Shown one piece after another: positions 56,236 through 64,000 of a stretch of DNA of 64,000 bases (position 1 is its first letter; every line of letters begins with the position of its first letter). This DNA is from Proteus columbae (lineage in GTDB: Bacteria > Pseudomonadota > Gammaproteobacteria > Enterobacterales > Enterobacteriaceae), in assembly GCF_009914335.1 (NCBI RefSeq), contig NZ_CP043925.1, positions 3,720,001-3,784,000 on the forward strand, in the 5' to 3' direction. The translations under genes and the position numbers were made by a program. The notes under the pieces were generated by a model. The model was not told the origin of the DNA, ran no database searches, and saw nothing but the letters and a program-made list of their open reading frames with translations.

Positions 56236-56872
56236 AATCTGTTCATCATTGTTCTGAGGTTCGTTGATATGACTAGAATGCCACATCACAGCCCAATAGA
56301 CGAATTTTACCTGTTCTTAAATGCAGAAATTCGGCTTAAATACTCAATTATTTATTATTAACCGAACTTAACAGAAAGAATAAGTATGAATGATAACTTA
56401 ATATTAATTAAAGTACTTTTTTATCAGAAGCCATATCCATTAATCTGATTTCAATTAAAAACAAAGACTAAAAAGTAAACTTACTGTGTAATTTAGAAAG
56501 TATTTAAGATAGAGCTATTTATTCATCATAAATATTAACGTTCATATTAGTACCATCTTTTTTTTATTAAGGATTTATTTTTTAGACAACATCAGAAAAC
56601 CTGTGGATAACTCTGTGAGTAGTTTTGTAACTCTCTCTATATTAATAAGTTAGCTTCCTTTTAAATTTATTAACACAATTAAAAAATCAATCACTTAGCG
56701 AAATCATTAAGATATTATAAATTAATCTCAATATTTTTTATTAATGTGGATAGTTATATTATGACAAAAATATGAAAGTAAAAAAAATAGCGCTCCTATT
56801 TCTTGAGTGCTATTTTCATATAAGAATCTATATACTTTTACTTAGTCTATATAGGAAAAAATTAAGCCTATA
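56236..56872 (-). other. dsbA-polA intergenic region with DnaA-box-like sites
   Basis: This 637-base AT-rich gap lies between dsbA and polA. It contains one perfect DnaA-box consensus, TGTGGATAA (56602-56610), and a one-mismatch copy, TGTGGATAG (56742-56750). The dsbA terminator is at the right end and the polA promoter must be at the left. In E. coli polA regions carry no known origin. No ORF was recognised. Confidence 0.5.
56781..56818 (-). terminator. dsbA terminator
   Basis: On the minus strand AATAGCACTC-aagaaatag-GAGCGCTATT is followed by a T-run of at least eight. One mismatched pair sits inside the stem. Confidence 0.85.
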
Positions 56873-57496
56873 TTATTTTTTCAGCAATAATTGATTCACA
56901 ATATCAGAATATGTTTTTGCATACTCTTCTGGTGATTTTGCGCTGATACCATCATTTTTCATTTTATATTTACCACCAATGATCATGGCAGGAACACCAT
57001 TGATTTGGAAATCAGCGACAGCATTTTGTTGTTGGCTAACTAAAGAATTCACCACAAAACTATTCATTGCTGCATCATAATCTTCGCCTTTAACGCCAGC
57101 CTTAATAAAGGCATTACGGATATCGTCAACAGAGCGAATAGATTGAGTTTCTTGAATACCTTTAAATAAAACTGGAGAAACTTGATCTTCAACACCTAAG
57201 GCCATTGCTACAGCCCAAGAACGTGTTAAGTCTTTACCTAAAGGTCCTAAGAAATCAACGTGGTAGCGGACAATATTAGTATTTTCTGGGACATTCTTTT
57301 CAACAGTACTATTGACTTTATACACTTCAGAAAATTGATAACAATGTGGGCAATAAAAAGAGAAAAACTCAACAACATCAGGCGCTGATGCAACAGGTTT
57401 AGAAAGATTCGTATACTGTTTTCCTTCAGAAAAATCAGCAGCAGAAACACTGAATGCTAACACCATACTTGCTAACGCCAGCCAAATCTTTTTCAT
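56873..57496 (-). CDS. dsbA: thiol:disulfide interchange protein DsbA
   Basis: DsbA is the periplasmic oxidant that introduces disulfides into secreted proteins. The 207 residues have a signal peptide (about 1-19, ending SVSA), the redox CPHC at 49-52 and the cis-proline loop GVPAMI. Its neighbour srkA, 20 bases upstream, probably shares the transcript, as in E. coli where the same pair is co-transcribed and Cpx-controlled. Confidence 0.96.
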   Translation of the reverse strand: MKKIWLALASMVLAFSVSAADFSEGKQYTNLSKPVASAPDVVEFFSFYCPHCYQFSEVYKVNSTVEKNVPENTNIVRYHVDFLGPLGKDLTRSWAVAMALGVEDQVSPVLFKGIQETQSIRSVDDIRNAFIKAGVKGEDYDAAMNSFVVNSLVSQQQNAVADFQINGVPAMIIGGKYKMKNDGISAKSPEEYAKTYSDIVNQLLLKK

Positions 57497-57516
57497 TTCT
57501 CATCGTCTCCTAAGAA

Positions 57517-58512
57517 TTAATACATTGGGCTAAGTTGTAAAGGAGGCTCATTTAACTGCTCCACTTGTCCCTTGAATAAGGCTAATTGTTTAAACCAAAA
57601 ATCTTGCTCTTGAAACCAAATAAAAGCACGAGGGAAAGCAGGATCATTCCAGCGTTTTAATACCCACGCGAGATAATGCACCATTCTCATTGCTCTTAGT
57701 GGTTCAATTAATGACAATTCACGTAAATCAAAATCTTGGTATTCATAATAAGACTCAAGGATCGTATCTAACTGTATAACCTGTTCTTGCCGTGAGCCAT
57801 TTAATAACATCCAAAAGTCTTGTACCGCAGATCCCATTCGGGAATCATCAAAATCAACCATTACAACTTCATCACGCCACAATATATTACCGGGATGGCA
57901 ATCACCATGTAGCCGTAATATTTGCCATGCAGAGTCCTCTATTCTAGGACGCACATCATGAATAAGTTTATCTATAACCTCTATAAATTGAGGTTTGAGG
58001 TTATTAGGAATTAACGCACTACTTTCAAATTCTAATTTTGGCGCTATCAGATATTCTGCAATAGAAACTGTCGGTCGGTACTCATAACTCTTTTTTCTGC
58101 CTATTTGATGAATGCGCCCTAATGTGCGTCCTACTTCTTCTAGCTGAAATAAATTATCAGTTTCATATGCTCTTCCCCCTATGCTAGGGAATATTGCAAA
58201 ATAAAAGCCATTATCAGAAAAATGAACTGTCTCACTATTAATCATTAAAGGGGCAGCAACGGATACCTCGGCCTCCTTTAATGCTAAAACAAATTCATGT
58301 TCTTCTTTTATTTGTTCATACGACCAGCGTTGAGGACGATAAAATTTCACCACATAACGTTGTCGATGCTCATCCATAAATTGAAAAACACGATTTTCAT
58401 AGCTATTTAATTCCGTTAACCCTGACTCAGGATAAAAACCGATTTTAACTAACGCGTCCCAAATGTTATCAGGTGAAAGTCCCTGAAAATTAAATGAGGC
58501 AGACATTTCCAT
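57517..58512 (-). CDS. srkA: stress response kinase SrkA (YihE/RdoA)
   Basis: SrkA is an aminoglycoside-phosphotransferase-like Ser/Thr kinase that counters the MazEF-linked death response in E. coli. The 331 residues have a lysine in YVVKFYRP (about 55), the catalytic LHGDCHPGNILW and the metal-binding VDFDDS. AGGA six bases before the first ATG supports 58512; an ATG two codons later is possible. It heads the srkA-dsbA pair. Confidence 0.92.
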   Translation of the reverse strand: MEMSASFNFQGLSPDNIWDALVKIGFYPESGLTELNSYENRVFQFMDEHRQRYVVKFYRPQRWSYEQIKEEHEFVLALKEAEVSVAAPLMINSETVHFSDNGFYFAIFPSIGGRAYETDNLFQLEEVGRTLGRIHQIGRKKSYEYRPTVSIAEYLIAPKLEFESSALIPNNLKPQFIEVIDKLIHDVRPRIEDSAWQILRLHGDCHPGNILWRDEVVMVDFDDSRMGSAVQDFWMLLNGSRQEQVIQLDTILESYYEYQDFDLRELSLIEPLRAMRMVHYLAWVLKRWNDPAFPRAFIWFQEQDFWFKQLALFKGQVEQLNEPPLQLSPMY

Positions 58513-58526
58513 TTTCTATCCTGAAT

Positions 58527-58796
58527 TTAATCTTTAATCACGCCACGAGCACGTAAAATGGCGGTTTTAAAATCTTCTTCGTAATCTTTTTTCAGTCCTG
58601 GTATCACATCTGTTGGCGCTGAACCGCGCATTTTCAGATGGTAAATCAAAATATCATCAGTCAGATCAGATAATTGACCTTTAAAACCCGCTTCATCAGC
58701 CAGTTTCTGCAATAATTGAATTAAGTTTAAATCAGAATTTTCTTCCCAAACTGGGTGCAATAATTCCATAACTTCATTAAGACGGTGACATTTCAT
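58527..58796 (-). CDS. yihD: YihD family protein
   Basis: An 89-residue conserved protein of unknown function with the family start [33 protein letters not shown]. It lies 14 bases before srkA on the same strand and diverges from mobA, as in E. coli. Confidence 0.93.
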   Translation of the reverse strand: MKCHRLNEVMELLHPVWEENSDLNLIQLLQKLADEAGFKGQLSDLTDDILIYHLKMRGSAPTDVIPGLKKDYEEDFKTAILRARGVIKD

Positions 58797-58874
58797 ACAA
58801 AAAATCCTTATTATTAATTACAACAACAAAGTACCAATTATTATCCGATAGAAAAAGGAAACCTCTGTCAATAT

Positions 58875-58895
58875 GCGTAAAGATTACGCTTTTTT
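58875..58895 (+). terminator. compact hairpin with T-run upstream of mobA
   Basis: GCGTAA-aga-TTACGC-TTTTTT sits in the spacer between divergent yihD and mobA. It has terminator form, but no gene precedes it on the plus strand. A consensus TTGACA on the minus strand (58871-58866) suggests that it may flank the yihD promoter instead. Confidence 0.5.
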
Positions 58896-59016
58896 GATAA
58901 AAATTGCTGTCGCTTTACATGAAATCTCATTAAGTCGATATTTTTTATTAGTATATCGTCTTTCCTTGATAAAAATCGTTCGGAAAATTTAGCCAATTTA
59001 TTCACAAATATTGAAT

Positions 59017-59601
59017 ATGAAAATGAAGAATATTACAGGCGGTATACTTGCGGGTGGCCAAGCAACACGAATGGGAGGGGCTGATAAAGGGCTTCAAATT
59101 CTACATGGACAGCCTTTATACCGCCATATTGCCCAAAAACTAGCACCGCAAGTTGATAGCATACTGATTAGTGCTAACCGAAATTTAGAACAATATCGCC
59201 AAAGCCAATATCCTGTTATTACAGATGAAATAGAAGGATTTTCAGGGCCTTTAGCTGGCATGCTCACGTTATTAAAGCAAGCTTCAACACCTTGGGTTGC
59301 CTTTGTACCTTGCGATGTCCCTTATTTTCCTCTTAATTTAGTTGAAAAACTCTATGAGCAAAGAGGCGAAGCATTAGCCGTTTATGTTGATGATGGTGAA
59401 AGAGAACATCCAACCTTAGCACTGCTAAATCGTCGTATTATTCCTATGCTAGAAACTTATTTAGCACAAGGTGATCGAAAATTAATGTTGTTTATGAAAC
59501 AGATAAATGCGCACTCTGTTTTATTCGCGGATCAAGCAAGTGCTTTTATTAATTTAAATACCCCTGACGATATTGAAAAAGCCAACAAATTAAAAAAATA
59601 G
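59017..59601 (+). CDS. mobA: molybdenum cofactor guanylyltransferase MobA
   Basis: MobA transfers GMP to molybdopterin to make the MGD form used by DMSO reductase-family enzymes. The 194 residues have the nucleotide-binding ILAGGQATRMGGADKGL (about 8-24) and PCDVPYFPLNLVEKL, where Asp binds metal. The ATG at 59017 is used; a TTG at 59011 and an ATG at 59023 are in frame, and no clear ribosome site decides between them. mobB follows closely. Confidence 0.93.
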   Translation: MKMKNITGGILAGGQATRMGGADKGLQILHGQPLYRHIAQKLAPQVDSILISANRNLEQYRQSQYPVITDEIEGFSGPLAGMLTLLKQASTPWVAFVPCDVPYFPLNLVEKLYEQRGEALAVYVDDGEREHPTLALLNRRIIPMLETYLAQGDRKLMLFMKQINAHSVLFADQASAFINLNTPDDIEKANKLKK

Positions 59602-59612
59602 GAATGAAAAAT

Positions 59613-60131
59613 ATGGCACAAGTAGATTTACCCCTTTTAGGGATCACGGCGTGGAGTGGAACGGGTAAAACGACACTACTAAAACAGCTTATTCCAGAAT
59701 TACGCAAAAGAGAAATTCGTGTAGGCATGATCAAGCACACTCATCATGATATGGATGTGGATAAGCCCGGAAAAGACAGTTACGAACTCAGAAAAGCAGG
59801 AGCAGATCAGACATTAGTCGCAAGCCAACAACGTTGGGCATTAATGACAGAGACTCCAGAACTACCAGAATTAGATTTGTATTACCTCGCATCTCGTTTT
59901 GATACGAGTAAGCTAGATTTAATCTTAGTCGAAGGCTTTAAAGGTGAAGCTATTCCTAAAATTGCGCTCTATCGCCATATCAACGAACGTGATTTTAATG
60001 ACTTACTTGATGAGCACGTTATTGCCGTCGCCAGTGATTGTGATTTAAGTGTGGATTTTCCACTACTAGATATCAACGCACCCGAGGCTATTGCAGAATT
60101 TATTGCAGATTGGCTGAAACAGACGAAATAA
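59613..60131 (+). CDS. mobB: molybdopterin-guanine dinucleotide biosynthesis adapter MobB
   Basis: MobB is a GTP-binding partner of MobA that is not essential in E. coli. The 172 residues carry a P-loop in GITAWSGTGKTTLLKQL (about 10-26) and DLILVEGFKGE. The ATG at 59613 has AGGA nine bases upstream; the ATG at 59604 is too close to that site. It begins 11 bases after mobA, so the pair is an operon. Confidence 0.93.
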   Translation: MAQVDLPLLGITAWSGTGKTTLLKQLIPELRKREIRVGMIKHTHHDMDVDKPGKDSYELRKAGADQTLVASQQRWALMTETPELPELDLYYLASRFDTSKLDLILVEGFKGEAIPKIALYRHINERDFNDLLDEHVIAVASDCDLSVDFPLLDINAPEAIAEFIADWLKQTK

Positions 60132-60145
60132 AGGTCGCAAATCAT

Positions 60146-60173
60146 AAAGCGCCTTATAAAAGCAAGGCGCTTT
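60146..60173. terminator. terminator, mobB / GH13 gene
   Basis: AAAGCGCCTT-ataaaagc-AAGGCGCTTT is a perfect ten-base stem between the convergent mobB and glucosidase genes. T-runs are short, so efficiency is uncertain. Confidence 0.75.
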
Positions 60174-60195
60174 AGTTTCAATTAAATAGAGGAAA

Positions 60196-61854
60196 TTAAG
60201 CAAAAATAATTGCTTGATAAGGTTGAAGAATAAGGCCACCTTGTGCATCTTCCACTATTGGGCTGTTATGCAAATAAATATCTTTAGCTTTAATGGTAAG
60301 TGCTTTTTCTTCACCACTAAAATTACAGTAAATATTGACTGAGTTACCATCATCAGTACGCTTAAAAGCAATCACATTTTCTGGTGAAACCAACGGCGAG
60401 AATTCACCATAGACCAAAATATCACTGATCTTTGAATGTCGTCTTAATGCAATTAATTGTTGATAATAAGCGAAAAGAGAATGTTTATCTTGTGTCTCTT
60501 GCTCTGCATTAATATCCACATAATTAGGGTTAACTTTTAGCCATGGCTTTCCTGTGCTAAAACCACCATTTATTTCACGATCCCATTGAAAAGGTGTTCT
60601 TGAATTATCACGGCTGCGGTCATTAAAGTATTCAATTATTTGCTCGTCGCTATAACCTAATTTTTTGCCCCACTCATGTAATTTAAAAACATGCAAATCA
60701 TCATGTTCTTCTAATGTCATTGGGCAATTAGTCATGCCAATTTCTTGCCCTTGATAAATAAAAGGTGTTCCTCGTTGAGTTAATAAAAATGTCGCTAACA
60801 TTTTGGCACTAGTTACATTAATCGCTCCTTTAGGAAGAAATTTATTTAATGAACGAGGCTGATCATGATTTTCTAAATAAGGTGCTCCCCAACCTACGCG
60901 TTGAGTATCTAGCTGACTTTTAATAAATACAGGTTTTAATCTTTCACCTGTGATTGGATTAATGGTAAATGGTTTCTCATTACGAATATCTAAATCAGCG
61001 ATACTAAAATCAAATACCATGGAAAAATAACCATTCTCGCCAACATAAGCGCGTAAATCTTTTTCAGGTACATCAATTTCTGCAACCGTCATACTATTTG
61101 CAGGCTTAAAAGTATTCTCGACTAATTCAGTTAAAAACTTATCAATACCAGGTTGATTTAATACCCAAGGCACTAAAGACGCTGAACCATCATCTTTATC
61201 AGGTTCAAATTGATATTCAGATAAAGCTTCAGGTGATTTTTTTAAATTACCAATCGCATCAATACGAAATCCTGCAACACCTTTTTTGATCCAGACATTT
61301 ATCATGTTGATAATATCTTTACGTAATTGTGGGTTTTCCCAGTTTAAATCCGGTTGTTCAGGGCCAAAGGAATTGAAATACCAACGATTAGTTTCTCCAA
61401 CACGACTCCAAACGGAGCAATCAAAATAAGTGCGTAAATTATTAGGAGGAGTCGGCTTATCCCATTGTTTAAAAATATAATAATCGCTATATGGGCTATT
61501 AGGATCTTCAATTGCCGCTTTAAACCAAGGATGCTCATCAGAAGAGTGATTTAATACTAAATCTAATAGAATTTTAATATCACGTTTTTTAGCTTCGCTA
61601 ATAAGTTTATCTAATGCGTTATTATCGCCAAAGATAGGATCGACAACAGAATAATCAGCAATATCATAACCATTGTCTTTCATTGGTGATTTAAAAATCG
61701 GACATAACCAAATAACGTTTGTACCAAGTGACTGAATATAATCTAATTTCTCCGTGATCCCAGCTAAATCGCCGACACCATCCCCGTTACTATCATAATA
61801 ACTCTTGGGATAAATTTGATAGACCACGGCATCTTTCCACCAAGTATTAGACAT
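60196..61854 (-). CDS. GH13 family alpha-glucosidase (oligo-1,6-glucosidase type)
   Basis: The 552-residue cytosolic enzyme belongs to the GH13_31-like group (oligo-1,6-glucosidase, dextran glucosidase or sucrose isomerase relatives). It has the calcium-like loop DSNGDGVGD (about 21-29), region I DLVLNHSS, the nucleophile Asp in GFRIDAI (about 199), the acid/base Glu in VAEIDV (about 259) and the Asp in ENHDQPR (about 331). The ATG at 61854 has GAGG five bases upstream. It is divergent from a LacI-type gene, with an operator-like palindrome between them. No adjacent PTS or transporter gene shows which sugar is used. Confidence 0.86.
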   Translation of the reverse strand: MSNTWWKDAVVYQIYPKSYYDSNGDGVGDLAGITEKLDYIQSLGTNVIWLCPIFKSPMKDNGYDIADYSVVDPIFGDNNALDKLISEAKKRDIKILLDLVLNHSSDEHPWFKAAIEDPNSPYSDYYIFKQWDKPTPPNNLRTYFDCSVWSRVGETNRWYFNSFGPEQPDLNWENPQLRKDIINMINVWIKKGVAGFRIDAIGNLKKSPEALSEYQFEPDKDDGSASLVPWVLNQPGIDKFLTELVENTFKPANSMTVAEIDVPEKDLRAYVGENGYFSMVFDFSIADLDIRNEKPFTINPITGERLKPVFIKSQLDTQRVGWGAPYLENHDQPRSLNKFLPKGAINVTSAKMLATFLLTQRGTPFIYQGQEIGMTNCPMTLEEHDDLHVFKLHEWGKKLGYSDEQIIEYFNDRSRDNSRTPFQWDREINGGFSTGKPWLKVNPNYVDINAEQETQDKHSLFAYYQQLIALRRHSKISDILVYGEFSPLVSPENVIAFKRTDDGNSVNIYCNFSGEEKALTIKAKDIYLHNSPIVEDAQGGLILQPYQAIIFA

Positions 61855-61881
61855 ATTCACCTCACTAAGGTAATTAGCAAA

Positions 61882-61898
61882 TATGGAACTGTTCCATA
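61882..61898 (-). promoter_or_regulatory. palindromic LacI-family operator candidate
   Basis: TATGGAAC-T-GTTCCATA is a perfect 17-base palindrome 28 bases upstream of the glucosidase start. It lies between that gene and the divergent LacI-type gene. Position and symmetry fit the binding site of the neighbouring regulator. A weak -10-like TTAATT lies next to it. Confidence 0.65.
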
Positions 61899-62070
61899 AT
61901 TAATATAAGATACTATAGGCACTAAAAGAGAGGGTAAGGTAATTAACATACTAAAATGTGAAATAGCTCATACTAAAAAAACACAATTACCTCAATAAAG
62001 ATGGGTTTGTCATAATCATATTAAGATATATTAGGTCATCAACTAATTGAAAGGAGCAACAGCATATTCA

Positions 62071-63051
62071 ATGGCCGGGATCCGTGATGTCGCAAAAAAA
62101 GCCAATGTCGCAGCAAGCACTGTTTCCAGAGCATTAAATAACAGTGGCTATGTGTCTCAAGCTGCACGAGAAAAAATAAAAAAAGCGGTTGAGGAATTAG
62201 ATTATATTCCAGATACTTGGCTAAGAAATTTATATCAACAAAAGAGTGCTGTTGTTGGTGTCATTATTAATAGCCTTGAATACCCTTATTTTGCGACAGT
62301 GACACGTTTTATTGAAAATAAACTCGCTGAAAATGGCTATAGCATGATGTTATGTGCAACACAAAATAGCAAAGTACGTGAACGTATATTTTTTGATATG
62401 CTTAAACGCGGTCAGATCGACGGTATTATTGCAGAATATCTGTTATTGGATGATAGTGAATATCAGCATATTCAAAGACCGGTGGTAACGCTAGACCGTC
62501 ATCTTCGTGATATTCCATTAGTGTGTTCCGATCACCATACTGGTGGTCGATTAGCAGCAGAACACCTTATTCAAAAAGGTTGCCAAAAAATCCTCTATAT
62601 TGAAGATAATTCAAGTTATTTATCATCAACCCCTTCATATCAAAGCTGTTTAGCTTTTAAAGAAACGCTCATTCAGGCAGGTATTAAACCTATTCCTTGT
62701 AAAGTAAATTGGAAAGAAGAAGAGAAAGACTATTTTCACTCTTTTGCAACAAAAATACTTTCTTTGCATTCAGAGATCGATGCTATTTTTGCTGCTGATA
62801 TTCCCGCCATGGCATTATTTAATGAAGCAACAAGACGAAATATTGCCATTCCAGAACAATTAAAAATAGTTGCTTACGATGGTAGTCCTTGGTTAAACCA
62901 AACACTGAGCCAATTAACCTGTATTGAGCAACCCTTTGAAAAACTGGCTGAAAAAAGCGTAGAAGTGATTAGTGCATTAATTGAGAATAAAACAATCACA
63001 GATAACATCTCTGTTATTCCAGTGAAGTTTATTCAAGGTGAAAGTAGTTAA
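62071..63051 (+). CDS. LacI family transcriptional regulator
   Basis: The 326-residue protein has an N-terminal HTH (IRDVAKKANVAASTVSRALNNSGYVSQAAREKI, about 4-36), the hinge helix and a periplasmic-binding-like effector domain (about 58-320). The ATG at 62071 fits the family start MAGIRDVAKK; AGGAG lies rather far upstream, and a TTG at 62047 is a poorer choice. It should control the divergent GH13 gene through the palindrome between them. The effector sugar cannot be told. Confidence 0.9.
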   Translation: MAGIRDVAKKANVAASTVSRALNNSGYVSQAAREKIKKAVEELDYIPDTWLRNLYQQKSAVVGVIINSLEYPYFATVTRFIENKLAENGYSMMLCATQNSKVRERIFFDMLKRGQIDGIIAEYLLLDDSEYQHIQRPVVTLDRHLRDIPLVCSDHHTGGRLAAEHLIQKGCQKILYIEDNSSYLSSTPSYQSCLAFKETLIQAGIKPIPCKVNWKEEEKDYFHSFATKILSLHSEIDAIFAADIPAMALFNEATRRNIAIPEQLKIVAYDGSPWLNQTLSQLTCIEQPFEKLAEKSVEVISALIENKTITDNISVIPVKFIQGESS

Positions 63052-63080
63052 AACATATATTATGAAGTCAATTATTCCTT

Positions 63081-63107
63081 TATTGCCTCTAAGTTATCGA
63101 GGCAATA
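63081..63107. repeat. inverted repeat between the LacI-type gene and the Fic gene
   Basis: TATTGCCTC-taagttatc-GAGGCAATA is a perfect nine-base stem between convergent genes. Neither strand has a T-run after it, so it is not a standard Rho-independent terminator but may still mark transcript 3' ends. Confidence 0.5.
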
Positions 63108-63114
63108 AAAAACG

Positions 63115-64000
63115 TTATTGATTCAACTCTTGTAATAATTTGGTATTGAGATACAGTTTTTCACGACCAATACTCATTTCTTCCAATACTCCAATCTCAA
63201 CCAATTGCTTGAGATATATTGATGCAGTTTGCCGTTTAGCTATACCCTGTTGAACAAGATTATCAATTCGACAATATGGCTGCGTAAAAAGGACATGGAT
63301 TAGCTCATGAGTGTATATTTTAGGAAGGTTTTCACGTACATAATCTGTTGTTTCTTCCATTAGTTGACGTATAGATAATATTTTACTTGTTGTCCATTGA
63401 GATGTGTTTTCAATAGCCTCTAACATAAATAATATCCAAGATCCCCAATCACCTTCTTCTGTCACTTTACGTAAAAGCATGTAGTAATCATCACGCTTCT
63501 CCAAAATAAAACGAGATAAATAAAGAATGGGTAATGTAAGTAATCCGCTTTGAATTAAATACAAAATATTAAGTATTCGCCCTGTTCTACCGTTCCCGTC
63601 AGGGAATGGATGAATGCATTCAAACTGATAATGTGCAATAGCCATTTTTACTAATGGGTCTAAATCATCTTCATTGTGTATAAAACGCTCCCAATTTGAC
63701 AGTAAATTACGAATAGATTCTTCACCCTCTGGTGGCGTATACACCACATGATTATTCTGATCACGTAATACGGTACCAGGAGTTTTTCTTATATCAGTTT
63801 GTATTGCGCGTAATTTGGTGCAGATTGCTATCGCCGTGTTGGTACAAAGTGGATAAGTTTCAAGATGAGTATAACCATCATAAAGGGCAGTACGATAACG
63901 AAGTGCTTCTTTAGTTGCAGGATCAGCACCGACTTGGTGATCAATATACTGAAAAAGCTGATCACTGGTTGTTACAATGTTTTCAATACGTGAAGAGTCT
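63115..64000 (-). CDS. Fic family protein (5' end outside window)
   Basis: Fic proteins usually transfer AMP to target proteins. The catalytic loop [12 protein letters not shown] (HPFx[D/E]GNGRxxR) is intact. About 295 residues lie in the window and the frame is open to the right edge. Near the edge, SSRIEN fits the inhibitory-helix motif (S/T)xxxE(G/N), so this would be a class II, self-inhibited Fic protein. A winged-helix-like segment ([22 protein letters not shown]) follows the Fic core. The frame continues upstream of the GTG at 63747, so that codon is not the start. The target is unknown. Confidence 0.88.
   Translation of the reverse strand, partial: DSSRIENIVTTSDQLFQYIDHQVGADPATKEALRYRTALYDGYTHLETYPLCTNTAIAICTKLRAIQTDIRKTPGTVLRDQNNHVVYTPPEGEESIRNLLSNWERFIHNEDDLDPLVKMAIAHYQFECIHPFPDGNGRTGRILNILYLIQSGLLTLPILYLSRFILEKRDDYYMLLRKVTEEGDWGSWILFMLEAIENTSQWTTSKILSIRQLMEETTDYVRENLPKIYTHELIHVLFTQPYCRIDNLVQQGIAKRQTASIYLKQLVEIGVLEEMSIGREKLYLNTKLLQELNQ

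Noticed and set aside
56236..56872. Replication origin in the dsbA-polA gap
   Set aside because: Only one perfect and one near DnaA box are present, and there are no gidA/mioC- or dnaA-type neighbours or 13-mer arrays.
63081..63107. Standard terminator between the LacI-type and Fic genes
   Set aside because: The stem is perfect but no T-run follows on either strand; it is listed only as an inverted repeat.
63115..63747. Complete 210-residue Fic gene starting at the GTG at 63747
   Set aside because: The frame is open upstream to the window edge and contains the family's N-terminal inhibitory motif and linker, so the gene is longer and truncated by the window.

Overview
The window is chromosomal DNA of an enterobacterium in the order Enterobacterales, most likely Proteus or a close relative in the Morganellaceae. 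The housekeeping proteins (RpoB, RpoC, CRP, ribosomal proteins) look close to those of E. coli, but the DNA is AT-rich, especially between genes. Blocks of E. coli-like gene order survive and are joined in different ways. The genus is an inference from sequence character and gene order, not from a database search.

Layout. 1-4741 (+): the end of a thiamine operon, thiC(partial)-thiE-thiF-thiS-thiG-thiH, which makes the pyrimidine and thiazole halves of thiamine and joins them. 4930-7420 (-): an Rpn-type PD-(D/E)XK nuclease and a secreted polysaccharide deacetylase, both accessory. 7497-24351 (-): an unbroken machinery block read right to left, rpsL-rpsG-fusA-tuf (str operon), secE-nusG, rplK-rplA, rplJ-rplL-rpoB-rpoC. 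In E. coli the str and rif regions are far apart and each touches one of two tuf genes, so here they appear to have been joined through tuf. The block keeps an L10 leader, an rplL-rpoB attenuator and a consensus rpsL promoter.

24479-35934: the rpsL-distal neighbourhood known from E. coli (tusBCD, yheO, fkpA, slyX, slyD, yheV, kefB, kefG, yheS). It is interrupted by an EamA exporter preceded by a valine-rich leader ORF, and by a complete IS3-family element with a 3-bp target duplication between slyX and slyD. 36266-44225: an accessory insert between yheS and yheT, with two paralogous chemoreceptors and an Aer-like PAS receptor, each with a near-perfect FliA (sigma-28) promoter, then an RpiR-type regulator and a LysE-type exporter. 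44325-50848: the conserved yheT-yheU-prkB, yhfA, crp, argD, pabA, ppiA series. 51119-60131: engB, Spot 42 RNA, a second peptide deformylase plus an unknown gene, polA, dsbA, srkA, yihD, mobA and mobB. 60196-64000: a GH13 glucosidase with a divergent LacI-type regulator and a palindromic operator, then a Fic-domain protein that runs off the right edge.

How the genes work together. The central block supplies RNA polymerase, translation factors and ribosomal proteins, with feedback through the L10 leader. CRP and Spot 42 belong to one catabolite-control circuit in E. coli and both are here. The three chemoreceptors should be made with the flagellar late genes. TusBCD is a sulfur relay for tRNA 2-thiolation. 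DsbA and SrkA act in envelope protein folding and stress, and MobA and MobB finish the molybdenum cofactor.

The least expected items are the Val-rich leader and promoter ahead of the EamA exporter, a hairpin plus terminator beside yheO that could be a small RNA, the tuf-mediated str/rif junction, and the FliA chemoreceptor island. No CRISPR array, tRNA, rRNA or prophage was recognised.
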